Assembly: GCF_000003815.2 (NCBI RefSeq)
Contig: NC_049987.1
Span: forward strand, 21,648,187-21,712,186
Source: Branchiostoma floridae
Lineage: Eukaryota > Chordata > Leptocardii > Amphioxiformes > Branchiostomatidae
Length of the DNA stretch: 64,000 nt
Direction: 5' to 3'
In this document: positions 15,001 to 28,781 of the stretch, piece after piece
How positions within the stretch are numbered: position 1 is the stretch's first letter
Layout: each line of letters starts with the position of its first letter
Program-made: the position numbers and the translations under genes
The notes under the pieces: generated by a model
Told to the model about the DNA's origin: nothing
The model's input: the letters and a program-made list of their open reading frames with translations, nothing else
The model's database searches: none

Positions 15001-18000
15001 TCAATGCAGCCATGAGGATTGTAGGGAGTCTTGGTGAGCAATTATCAGTTGAGGTAACCAGAGGGCTGCTGACCATTGTTGATATGGAAAGGACAAGGGA
15101 TACTCAATAATCTTTCAACTGTGTACTTAGACGTGTAGTTGATTTTACGGATGACGTCCTATGAAGGCCCCAAATAGTAAAATAAAGACTATTCTTCCTG
15201 TAGTGTGTGGGCTTGAAAAAACAAACAGCCTAGGGCGAATTACATGTAGATGCCATCCTTCTGCGTTAGAATTAGGTCACATTTCATCATACGACTGTTT
15301 TCCAGGTCTACTCTAGTCAGACATCTCCCCAGTACCCTCCATCAGCCAGCAACGGTTTGAACAACGACCCCGGAAGGTGGGACGCTCTGGTCAAGATCAA
15401 GGATGCTATCCTCAAGGAGAAGGACAACATCATCTACAAGTAGGTATCACTCAGCTGTTTTAATGGGGTATCACATGCATGTTCTCTATTGGGGAATCTA
15501 GATTCAAGCTGTCCAATTTTGTGGAAAGTTTATAAATTTCAATCAAAGTTCAAAGTTTTATGTAAATATCTATGGATTAGACTTGAATGTGCATCTATAA
15601 GATCTGTTTTAAGTATACAAGAGTATTGTTCCAATAATTATTTGGCAGATTAAGAAATACACTGTTTTCATGCAGTTGTAGCTGTCTTTCACTAGGTGTC
15701 CCCACTGACTTTTCTTGTGCCTAGAAGTGTGCAGTACTAGATTCTGTCAACAGAGGGCGCTTTGTGTTAGGTGCTTGAGCATGTTAAGAAAGGACACCTG
15801 CTGGACAATGAGCTTACAGCAGTCAGGAGCACTTTGCATTAAGCCAAACAAGTTTGTGCCAAACAAATCGCGACTTTGACTTCTTTTTACTTATTCTAAA
15901 GTTGTCAACGTATAGAATTGGACCCAACTTTTCTACTGCACAACATGATACTTTCTGAAAGAATGATTATACCACGGTGAATTCAGACAGAATTTTGAGC
16001 TTGGATGTTACAAGAGCAGTTATTCATATGCATAAAAGTGACAAGTACCTTCCAACAACTGGGTATTCATTCTACATTGTAACTTCCTCAATACTAATTG
16101 AAACCTGCCCCTTCAACTCCAGCCAATCAAGTCATGAACATTCAAACAGTGTACAGTCTACAAGTGTACAGTTATGACACTCTGGCAACCAACTGTCTAA
16201 AGCAAACAGCAAATCCTTACCTTTTCTCCTTGTTCAAAACAATTTGCACCAAGCGAATTATGACTATGACCTTCTTTTTATTTATCAACAGATATGAAAG
16301 TTGTCAAATTATAGAATTGGACCCAACTTTTCAACTGTTACACTTGTCTAAATGAATCCTACCAAGGTCTTACAAAGCAGCAACATTCGAACAGCCCCGT
16401 TCAATCTTACAGTTGTGACACCCAACCAGCCGTCTAAACTCTAAACCAAACAGCAAGATCCTTACCTATTCCCCTTGAACAAGCACAAATTTTGACTGTT
16501 TATGTTTTAATGTCAGTATGTCACTATTAAAAAAAGTTAAACCCTTCACGCGCCTGATGGCACATAGGGCGGTGCCCATCTCTGTTTTTTTAGCCCTCGG
16601 CCACACAACGCAATCACTACAGCAGGGGGCTGGTCCGCTGGTAGTGATGTGTGTTTAACTTCCATACTCTTCCTTATTTTAAGTGCTGAGTGCTAAGTAG
16701 AGAAAGCAGCATGTACCATTTTCAAAGTCTTTGGTATGACCCGGGGGTCGAATTCACGACCTACCGGATGCAAGGCGAACACTCTACCCACTCGGCCATT
16801 GCACCGGTTATACACCAGTTATATGTCACTATGCCTTAAGTATATTCTTTTAATGTTTTCTTTCCCAGCCATATACAAAGTAATTTGAAGAATTACCCTT
16901 TGGTCCTTGTTATTTGCCATCTGGCTTTTTGTCTTAACATAATATATCTTTTCTGTCCAAAACGTCCAGATTAACTTGTTTGTGGGGCTCTGCTTGTGTA
17001 AACTGTGTTTGTTCCATTATTAGATCACCAACGACAGGGCTAAAGCGTTCCACTGACATTATGTCACTGCAGGTATATTTTTAGTTTCTTGTCCAGCACA
17101 CCTCAGTCAAACATTGTTCTTAAGACTTGTGATACATACAATGCCTCTATTATAGCTGTTTACATTGTGTGACTGTGGCCCACAAAAGACTTCATACTTT
17201 TCTAGACAAGCAAATTTGCTCAATCATTTCTGTCATTTTGGAGCCAGGCTACGTGTATTTAGCTTAATCCGGTAGCTGACGTACCGTGATGACTTTGTTG
17301 TTATGTTGGTTTTGTGTGACTGTGATGGGGGGTGACTGCACGTTTGTCTCAGGAAAAATGAGTCAGAAGCTGGTCTTTTTTTTTTTTTTACAGAAATTTG
17401 CCATTTTATACTGTCAAAAATAAGTGATTTGGACAATTTCTTGTTGGGTTTGCGTTATTGCAAAGCTGTTTGGTCTCCTTAGAATCTCCCAAAAACACAC
17501 AACACGAAAAATGTCATTATTGAGAATTTTCAGTATTTTAAATATGTACACTGTACACTGTACACTTTACATTACCCTCTTATAATATTGAGAAAATAAT
17601 TCTGTCCTTGTTAAATATACATGATAATAACAAAACGTTTCTTGCATTTAGAAAACAACATAATATAAGGCCCAGGTCTCCCCTTTTTTACAAACAAAGG
17701 ATGCTATTAAGAAATGCTCACTGTGTTTGCCACAACCCAGGTATTAGCAAAGTTCAATGTAAATATACAATCCCATACAAAATGTAAAGATTTATGACAT
17801 TTTAAGATGAAAGGGAATGATATAATTCAGTTTGAAAGCCGAGCATCATTGTTACTTAGCATTGTGTGGTTAAAAATGAATGCAGTCTAATCAATCATCC
17901 GTTCTCCCCTGATAAGCCAGTGCATGATTAGGTCTCTACAATAGTTTGAAAATGTCAGAGACGGAAATTAATGGCAGGCCTGAAGTGGTGTTTAATAGCT

Positions 18001-21000
18001 TTGCAGCTCCGAACGTGACCAAACAATGGGGACGTTCGGCCCCCCGGTCGGAGCGCCAATGTCGGAACGTGGAACACCTTTCAAACGTTTGACAGAAGTT
18101 TACAGCTGTTGTGTTATTCTTTTGTTTTGGTCCTAGACTGAGTTATGGTAGCTGTTTGTTAAGATAAGGCTGCCTGGTTATGTTTACTTTGTGTGACTGT
18201 GATAATAGAAAATTGCAAGTCTGAGTTTGAGGATTGGAAGTGACCGGAAAAAAAGTAGGCCATGCTGGTTTAGAAGGTGCATTGTTATAATTTGAAAAGA
18301 AGTTTACTTACAAATTGACTTCATCTTTAAAAGCACTTGATTAAATCTAGATTCAGAGCATACTATCATGGCCCACCTGTTCATGTATTCAATGTAATAA
18401 ATATTATCATTAATTCAGTGTCATAAAAGGAATGAGATATCATTAAGATAAGAATAAATAAGAATTGTCTTTTAAATTATAGTTGTTAAAGCTGTCATGT
18501 GTATGTACAGACTGTGAACTGGTTTTCACAATTCAACTTTAAATTTTTGCCTTTTATAAACATATCATATTAACGTACAAAAATATAAGTGTGAGAGTCC
18601 TTGTTTGATTTTTAATTATCTTGATCAGAATGCAGGTAAATCAAATAAAAACCCAACAAAAAAAATCACCTGGGAAACATAACCTCATTGTTAAAGGCAA
18701 CAATAAGGTATTGTTTTCCTTGGGTGGTCGGTGTTTGTCAGTTTGTTTCCACTTATCCACAAAAAGTTAATTACATCTGCCTAGCTATGCTGCTGCCCCT
18801 TTTCAAAGTGCCAGGAAGTTTTTATGCCTGTACGGATCTCCTTGGCAAATATCTAACCTAAACTTCAGAGAGAATTGTATTGCTGAATCATACTTAGGTC
18901 TGGACAAAAAGAAATGGGTGTGATTGTTTGTACAGTTATCGCACATTCACAATAGCATAGCTACTTTATAGTCTTGTGTGTTGTAGTTGGAATGTGCTGA
19001 TAGTATCAAAATTTCACCATGGCTTTTTTACAATGACAGAAAACAGAGAGAAGTATGTGACCTTTGCTTTACAGACCTACGTGTGTGTTTTGGACTCTCT
19101 GAATTGCCGAAAGCGTTCTACTTTCCAGTGTTGGTAACTGTAGAGTTTGACAGCGCGTCATAAGTTCCCAGCAGTATTTTTCAAAATTATTTTTGCATCT
19201 TTCTATAAGATATTATGACTACCAATTTTCTATGTATTTACAAAAACACCTCTCTGCTTCTCAATCTTAACCCTCTGTAGCCAACACAATTTTTTTCTAA
19301 AATCAAAAAACGAAAGGCTGCCTAGGAAGGAATATGGCTTGTACAGAAACAAACATGTTCTTTCAAATGTTAGGTGAACTTTCAATCCAGGTATGTCCAT
19401 TATATATCAATCATATCAATCAATCAATTTAAAAGATTGTGTACTTAAGATTTGGAAAATGATGTTCCAAATTTGAAATGACCAATGTCTGTTGTGTTAT
19501 TGGTCTTCTTGTGAAGTCTTGTACATGTAGTTGGAGGTTTCTTTATAATTACATTAGTTTTTTTATGTATTCAACTGTATTTTCCTGTTCTCTTTGGCAG
19601 CCCGTCTGCTGTCTACATCTTTGAAATGTATTTCAAGTTTTGAGAGCAAGAAGCCTTAATATCGACAACCACAATGAAAAAATTAGAATTTGGACATACA
19701 ATGCCAGTAACAGTCTAGCAACCACAGAAAATGAAATTAAGTTTTCGTGGTTGGCAAAAAAAAATCCTTCGATATGATTATGTATTCAAAAAAGTCATTC
19801 AAACTTTACAGTTATCAGGTTACCATGACGCCCTTTACTTCTCCCCAGCCGTTTGCGAACCTGTCGCCGCGCCCTGCCTCGTTAAGTGCGTTTACCCAGC
19901 ATCCCCAGCAACCCTGCCCCCGTCCAAACAGCCGCATTTATAATCATCATGATCATGTTCGAGCGCGGGGACGGCTCTGATCGTGACCAGAGTTGTTGTG
20001 AAAAATCAGATTAGTAGTCCAGGGTCAAGAATGTGTTTGATTTTCTATAAGTAAGGTAAACATGATGTTAGTGCCTCGGCATTTACTATGATTTAGCGAT
20101 GAGCGAATGTTTCTACTTATGGTCACCTCCTGTTGAAATGAAGAAAAAAAGCCTCTCAGGTCCTGACAAATTTGGCAAGCTAAACATTTTCAAAATTTCC
20201 AGAGCGCAATATTAGTTGGTCTTCATTGCAGCCTGTTACTGTAGGATTTTCTTCACTAAAATCTGTGTCATCTTTTTGTTATGACTGCCCAAGAAGAGGG
20301 GGTGATAAAATGAGGATAGGTGACCACTATAGAAAGGATCTTTAATTCTTATGCTTGTGTCAATGTGAAAATTATCTAAGGGATGTCACAGACAACTAAA
20401 AAGTGGTCATGATGGCCATCTGTACTGTAGAGGTGGTCACTTGTACATGTATGTACAGGTTTCACTGATACATTTCCAAACAAACTCTGCCAGCAGTTGA
20501 AGGCTTCGCTATTTTCAAAAGCATCATTGTCAGTTTTAATCAATTTTTCTCCAATGCTCTTTGCCCACACAAAAGCTATTGGCATGGTGAATGAAGGGAC
20601 AAGGACACTGACCTAAGAGAAAACTTTACACAAGGGTTCAGTGTGTCAGGACACATTGTTTGCACCAATTCTCCCTCACAATAGAACTTCCCTCCCCAAG
20701 ATTGTCCACAAACACTCGGAGTAAATGAATTTATATTTCATCAGGGGAGAGCTCTTCCGGTAAAGATACTGTAACTGATGAATTGTGTTCAAAAGAATGG
20801 TCTACATTTGCCTCGGTAGCGATGTAGGCTGAGGGTTTTTGTTGATTATGGACATTAAACACCTGATTACACTAATTACAGTGATAAGTTAGGACCACGT
20901 CAGAGCTATGCTTGATAAGGACACAATTTAGGTGGAATTTTGCCGTCAGTGCCAGTTTGGATATTTGATCAGGAGGAAGTTGGGTTGTCATTTGTCTCTG

Positions 21001-24000
21001 TGGAGAAATGTTAATCTCCTTTCATACCTGCACAGGTGTATAATCAAATCACCCATTCAGGGACATCAATTAATTTGCCAGGTAGGGGGTGGGAGGGTTT
21101 TTGTGCGGCTCGTCCCGAGGGAACTAACCTTTACCGCACGGTTTTGTTTGGAAACGCTGCGGTCCAGAAGCACTGACTGTATCCCAGACCCCAGCTAAGC
21201 TATCAATAACTAAACTATTACAAGCCTGGGTATCGGCTGAAGTAATCCTTCAGAAAACACACCAAGCAAGAAAAGTTCAACAGACTACAAGAGCGGGTCT
21301 GAAACAGGTGGCTTACAAGTTGCGCGGGTCAAATTCTCCAACTGGGTTTTCGAATCAGAGAGTTGGTTAGGATTAGGTAAGCCACATCATGAAGGGGGTG
21401 TGGACAACATGTTAGACCATGGGTTGAAAGGGAGAATGTTTAGACAAGAGTGTACCAAACGTTTTGCTACAGGATTGCGTTACCCTTCTGAAATTTACAT
21501 AACAAAAATTGCACAGGCTTGGGTTTCTGTTATACTTTCCTATGATAACATTTGGTTATGTAATGGACAAAATTGCTCATGACTTAAAACAAAGTTAAAG
21601 ATGAAGAAACTTTGAATGAAATCTTCCTCCTTTTTAGCAAGGAATTGTTCTTTCAGAAAGTTAAATCCAGACTTGTCTATGCTTTGTAATTTCAGCTTTC
21701 ATGTACATACACATCACAGGCATACAGACCTTTTTTGCATTACATAATACAATATGATACACAAGGTAGAATGGATGAAAAAAATCTCTTACCTGCCCCA
21801 CCTCGTCTTGACTTCCTCTTAATAAGTCTTAAGTGGTCCACCAGGAATACCTCGTTACCAATCCGTCCTCGTTAATATTCAATAGCGATTTTTTCGACTA
21901 ATTATGTGCGGCTATCAAACCCTGGCATCTCCTTTGTCTAGGCTGACAGGTATCAGCTCATAAATCGGCCATCAGTAAATAAACTGAGGGAGGGGGCCCC
22001 CATCTTATCTCTGCAGATTCTTCTGTGTTGTAGCACTCTGTTGACTCGCATAGCTCCACTCAAGTGGCCTTTAAACCCGCGTTTGCCGGTGACCAATGGA
22101 AGAGTTTCCGCGATAGGCCCCGGAGGTGTGCGCGCGCGGACAATCCGAGACGGCAGTTGACATGCGGGCTGCATTGTATCGTTTTTGTTGTCGCACGGTA
22201 AAGCAAACACCCGTGCGCTTTTGCAAGCGACACCCGACACTGGGACAAGGGGAGAGATTTGAAACCTGATCTGAGTTGACTGGCTGGAGGCACGTTGGTA
22301 TAGATTCAGACACTAGGACAGCAACAGTGAACACACTTTCTCTGGAGCTCTGTCATGAAGAGGACTTAAACTGCTTCTTAAGGCCCTGTTCTTGACATAA
22401 AATGACTGCAAAGTGTCTCAGAGAAACAAGTTTACGTTGATAGAGAGTTCAAACTACCAATAGGACGGAAGGAAAGTGGGAAAATTTGACTTCAAGAATA
22501 TGATGGCCACGGGAGAAGGAGAAGTGTCGTCGTAAATTTTCTTCTGAACGGTGGAAATTGCTGAGAAGAAGAAAGGAGTGGGAGACAGTTTGAAGGAAAA
22601 GGGAGACTGTTTGAAGGAGTGGGAGACTGTTTGAAGGAGAGGGAGACTGTTTGAAGGAGAGTTATTTTCAGCAGGAACTGTGCAGGACAGAGTGGAGCAA
22701 TGTCTAAGCTGAGTGTGGAAGTCCTGAAGCACACGTTCAGAATGAACGACCTTCTGATCCAGAATGACTTTGAATATTTCAGGCAGAAGCAGCAGCTGGC
22801 GCAGTTCCAGCGGCAGTCCCGCGAGCAGGACATCCGTCTGCGCACCACGCTCCGACGGACGCCTGGCGAGGAGGATGTCTTCAACCTCAAACTACAGGTC
22901 AGTTTGTACTGTCTTTTTGCAGGAAGAAAATTTAACTTTATTGACTTAAGAAATTAGGTTAGAATATAGACTTTAGAAATTAGAAAGCAGGGAAAGGAGG
23001 GCATTAATTGCTTGTGTAAAATGTAGTTTTAAAAGTACAGCCAAAACTGCCCAAGAAGTCAATATATAAGAACAGGTGGTCACTGTAGACTGGATCTTAA
23101 TGCTTGTGTCAATGGGGGAAATTATCTAAGGGACCATCACAGCTTTTGTCTGTATTAAAACCTGTAACTAGAAGATCAAAAATCCTAGTCCCGATTCGGT
23201 CTTGAAAATGTTAATCTCTCTTTACTTTGATCAAATTCTTAGCATGCATGTACTCGTCTTGCAATGTCATCAGAATAAAGGGACTGTCCAACCCAACTAC
23301 GTGCCCTTTGTTATAGTATTGGCTGTCCCTTCATGGAGGCTGATGAGTTTTGTTTTCATGCGTAAATCAAATTTATCTGGAAACTGACGAGATGTCCAAA
23401 CAAACACACTCTGTAAGTATGAGTTGTCAGGGTGGAACGTGCGGACGACTCTCGCCTTTTCAAGGTTCCACGGTGTGTTTGCTGTGGAAGGAAATGAAAG
23501 GGATTTGTTAGGGAATGACTGTTTTATGGAGTGGACTGTAGACATGGAACAATTCCCCTTGTTGCCTTTCTACAAATATGGTACTGTGTATTGAAGTGAT
23601 TTATTGTGCAGCTCTAAGTAGTGAATTTTTTTCTTCTGTAAGCATTCAACTAAAGTTTGCTTTGTATAGCATTATTAGCAATATTCCAATTTATTTAGTG
23701 ATTTGGGGCTTTTTCCCGTTATGATTTTTTTATACTACCTACAGTTACCAAAGAAAGTTAAGGAAAACTATAATATTCATGGCTACCTTGTCCCCCTAAC
23801 GACCTGGAGGACTCAAGGGACTAGATAGGTAGGTAGTTATATTCAAGACCTTAATTTCTTTTATGGTAACAGAGCTTGTAATTGTAAGGAAGAAAATCTT
23901 AATTAAGATTTTGGAGGCAAAGTCCGTTAGACTTTGAAAAGCAGAGCACAAAACCTCCGGAATGGTAAATAAGACTCACTGTTTTGTTCCAGTACAGATC

Positions 24001-27000
24001 TTGTTTTATAAACAGAGATAAAGATATGGTGACAAAAGCTTAACAGTCTTTGTAGGGAAACTCATACCAAGACATGTCCACACCTTTCTCAACATATATA
24101 TGGTTTAACATTTGTCTTTTATCATCATGAGAACTTGAGATAAAGTTAACTCTCTAAGAGTCTAATCAAATTACAGTCTTAATAAAAAAAAAAAGGAACA
24201 AGATCATGACTAAGAGTTACTGTAACAGTTAAAGCTGGAAAATACAACAGTAACTGAAAAGTCAGGCATGTCTTAGGGGTCCTAGTTTCTTGTTAGTGTG
24301 GAAACGTTCACACAGTCTAAAGGTTACAATGGGCACAAATAGTGCATTACTGCCAGACATGTATCATATGCAATATAATGCTGAAAATCGTTTCATCAGG
24401 TTGGTAAAATACATGTATAGGATATAGGAGAATTCTTTTTACACAACCAGCAGGCACATGTACTTACATTGCTTACGCATAGCGGTGAGAAGCAGAACTC
24501 CATTAGAAGCTCTGACGAAGGTGTCTGGGAGACATCGAAACGTAAGCAATGTACCTGCTGGTTGTGTAAAAAGAATTCTTTTGAAGTTTTATATCCTGCA
24601 ATATAATGACTGCAAACACAAAATGTAGCAAATGTTTCAAGATCTACAGTATAAATACACAATAATTGGTAATAACAAAGTTATGCTGGATATATGTTGA
24701 TGGCTGTTTGATATATTCTATCAGAACACCTGTACTGATCTTGTTTTTCTGTTTTTCAAGAAACAAGAAATTTTGTTGTTACTGCCTAATACAGTTTTGC
24801 TACTGTGTTAGTGCAAAGTTTATACAAACTTGGCCGTCTGAGCTGAGACGTTGATACCCAAGTTTGCTTACAGCAAAACTCAATTACGGTCGCCAGAAGA
24901 GACAGAAGCTGTTTGTAGGAATGGCAGCAATGTTTGTATCACGGTAATCATAGAGGTTTAAATACTTACATGACTTAAGTCGGGGGTTAAACGCAACCCT
25001 CGGGGGTAAGACTGTCTCCAACGTTCCTCGTGACATGTATCTTGCTTTTTTTGTTCTTGGAGTAAAGTGAGAAGGAAAATTGCCGCTCGTGGATTAAGAT
25101 TAGGATCAATTAAGCCTGTAATTAAGCCAGTCGTTAAGCTCAGCAGCGTTGCAAAGTGACAGGTGTAATCTGCAGTAATGGATTGGTTTTCTGCCCTAGG
25201 ACTGTAAACATTCCAATTTAAACACATAGAAGGGTAGTTAGGTTCTATATTTTCTGTCATCAGATGGAGTTAGGGCTTGATCTCTGACAAGTTCAGTAAC
25301 ATTAAAGAGCAGTAGTTGAAAAGTGCTACAATAACAATAGCTTCAAAAGTAGTCCTATTGTGGAGTCAGAATTGAATAGTTAGAAGACTTGAAACTCAGC
25401 TGTTATGTTAAAATTTGATAGGGAAGTAGGTATTAACTTACAAACTACCATTTACAGTAGTTTCGTCAACTTTGGAAAGCAAAGTGCATAATCCCATTCC
25501 TACTGATAGCTGCCGCCATTGATACACATTTGTATTGTACAAAGGTGCCCTCAGCAAAGAGTGGGTTAAGGAGATATTTTTTTAGTTTAATTTTGATAAA
25601 ATTGAAGAAAAATTGAAGCAATTAAACGGGCTGAACAGCAAAATATTTGATTTTTTTACAGTGACTTGGTATTTCCTTATTAGTGCTTAATCAGTAGCAG
25701 CTATCAGGACCGATCACACACCTGTACACGTACCTGTTCCACAGGATTCACACCTGTACAGGTAAACATCAGGTGAGAATCTCACCTGGATGGAAATTGT
25801 GAAGGGTACTTGTGAGTTGTTAGGACTAATTTCCCTGGGAGCAATCACAATTGTTAGGTGCTAAATCAGACATTGTTTACAATTATTATGACTTTTAGTA
25901 AAGTTGTACAAGTGCAGGAATTTACAACTGAATACTTATCTTGTGCAAGAATCACAACTTATTTTTATTGGGTGTTACAGACACTTTCATTTGAATTTTA
26001 CAGTGTTTATATTGAGATTTAAATCATAATGGTAAGTCATAAAAATAATGCTGTCTATTAGAATTGAGGAAGCCTTTTCAAAGGGAAAGTTTTAGACATC
26101 CTAATTTGCATTTTACTACCTTGTATTGCCCATTCATTTACATCAATAAATCTATACTATTAGCTAAAAGAGGTGTGAAGTTACAAAAGAATTGTCTTTC
26201 ATTGGGACTAAAGTTGTATTGTCCATGAAGTATCATGTGAGCCATATTTGCATTTACAACATTGCTTCTATTGTCGTGATGATCAACTCATTCAAAATTA
26301 CCCCATTGAATTTCTCTGCTATAATGTTGCTACAGTGTCATTAGAATGTTTGAGTCTGACTTTATTCTGATCCACAAGTATGTTGGCAATGTAATCTGTG
26401 TGTATATGTTTGTGTGTGTGTGTGTGTGCGTTTTTGTGTTTGTGTGATTGTGTGTGTGTGTGTGTGTCTGTATGTGTGTGTCTGTGTGTGTAATTGTGTT
26501 GTTGTATGAGAGAGAGTTTATGAATGAGATGTGCTGATGTCTTTCCCATGTCTGGCACACAGAACAGCAGGTTCCTTGCTGTTCCTGTAGCAAGATTCTG
26601 GAGGTACACAGCCTATAACAGGTGTAGTACCGGGTAATTGTCCTCATGTTGACTTGACCTGATATGTAGTCTCTCTTATGATCTCAGAGAGACAAGGACA
26701 AAAACATTGGCACATAGAATTGAAGCACCATGGAGATTCTAACCAAGTCACATGTACAATGTGTTGACTTGCCCTCATACTGCCTCCAGTTTGTAACTTC
26801 AGTGAAAACAAAGGATAAAAACAATCATGACTCAGACTTTTTTTTCGTGTGCAAAGTATGTTTCCTCTTGTTTTCCACGCAAACAATGATTATAACACAT
26901 CGCAATGTATCCTTGAAGATATAACTTAATGATAATAGTTTGTTTATACCTGTTGGAGTATAATTTCTCCATTTTCTATGTTCAGAGTTGAGATGTTCAA

Positions 27001-28593
27001 CTTGTTTGCTTGCCAACACAATGTGTTTGTACGACCGGCTATTCAACTCACCTGTGTTTGTAAACCTGGGTATTCAGCCCAACCCCAAACACTTCACAAC
27101 TCAATGAATTAAGTGTTATTTACTGCAGTGCCACTCACTGGTGTTAATATTGTGTGTTGGGAGGTGACTTTGTGTTTGGGACCCTGTCATTCAGCCAGAT
27201 TTTGTATTCCCAAGAAAGGGGGCTGATCTGGTACAGGGCTCGAAATACTTTTTTCTGCATACCTACATTGTAACATCGAAAATTACCTGCACCAGACAAA
27301 TTTTACCTGCACCACTCTGAATGTAGGAAGTATGGATCATACTAAATTTGTTCAAGAACCATTGCTACTTTTTCTTATACTTTAAAGTTAACAGTCAATG
27401 CAGCTAATGACAACCCATACACACGTACATCATAGGACATTTATGTATAAAACCCAGTACATGGACCAGTGAGATTTAGTGTGCACAGGTAGACACCAGA
27501 AATACCTGTACAGCTCCAAATTTACCTGCACTAACCTGCATATGCAGGTGGTATTTCAAGCCCTGCTTTGTGTTTGGGATCCCTGTCAACTGCCACTGCC
27601 TTTGTGTTTAACAACAAATTCAGCCAGATTTAGTATTCTCAATAAAAGGGACTGTTCTGGTATCTGGTTCAAACAAACTTTAGAGCCAAAAATCACATCT
27701 TTTCTACAAGAATATGTTTGAGAATCGTCTGGAAGAGTTGTCTGTTCCATAAGGGTATGAGTGCAGATTTTTTTCTGTAAAGATTTGGGATCCCTGTCAA
27801 CTGCCACTGCCTTTGTGTTTAACAACAACTTCAGCCAGGTTTTGTATTCGCCTGAAAGGGATACTAAGACTGATCTGGCATCTCGTTCAAATAAAGTCTA
27901 AATTGGAGCTCAACATGTTATCTTTTCTGCAGGAATATGTTTGAGAATTGTCTTGAAGACATGTAGAGTTGTCTGTTCATTCAGGGATTTTTTTTCTGTA
28001 AAGATTTGGATAAGTTGGTATTGCAAAGATGTTGACCTCTGACCTCCTTATTGTGACAGGGTTTGCCGCTAATCTAGTAAAGGTTTGGCAGAATGTGATT
28101 GTTTTGAAAGAGGCTTAAGAGTTGGAAAGTGAGACCAGAGGAGAATTGTAACCCAGGATGAGCCCTAAAAGCCTGTTATCATCGTTCAGCCCAATTTGTT
28201 TCTCTAATGGTGAGGTTTAATCTTGTTATGATGCTGACGCCCCCTGCTGCGACGCCAGGTGTTTTCAGATGAACTGTGCTAGATGACCGTTAGGACAAAT
28301 TTTTAAAAACGACATTTGAGACATGCATGTCCATCCATCCCAGGATAGAAATTTGTTTTAAAAGTTGACAAAAATTTCACTCTGTCTTGCCAAAATCTGA
28401 AATAGATAAAAATGTATTTTTGTAAAAATGACAGTTGAAACAACAAAAACTAAAACTAACAAATTTGCTTCTAAAATGCATGGAATAGATCTAGCATTCA
28501 GGGGTTGGCATTTCGAAAATTCCACAGGCATGCCAGCCTTCACACTCCAGCCAAACACCACACTACCAACCCAAACCCCCAATGGCACCACCG

Positions 28594-28630
<37 letters not shown>

Positions 28631-28739
28631 ACACACACTGACACACACACACACACACACTCTCTCACACACACACACACACACACAGACACACACAGAC
28701 ACACACAAACACACAGACACAGACACACGCAAACACACA

Positions 28740-28781
<42 letters not shown>

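Noticed and set aside
16740-16811. A tRNA gene on the minus strand
   Set aside because: A- and B-box-like sequences are present, but the flanks form a SINE body and no full cloverleaf with a matched acceptor stem is seen.
22492-22890. Minus-strand Ser/Pro-rich frames near 22.5-22.9 kb
   Set aside because: They oppose the CEP85 exon and the 24-base minisatellite; they are antisense shadows.
26319-26647. His/Thr-rich minus-strand frames at 26.3-26.6 kb
   Set aside because: They are translations of the imperfect TG microsatellite.
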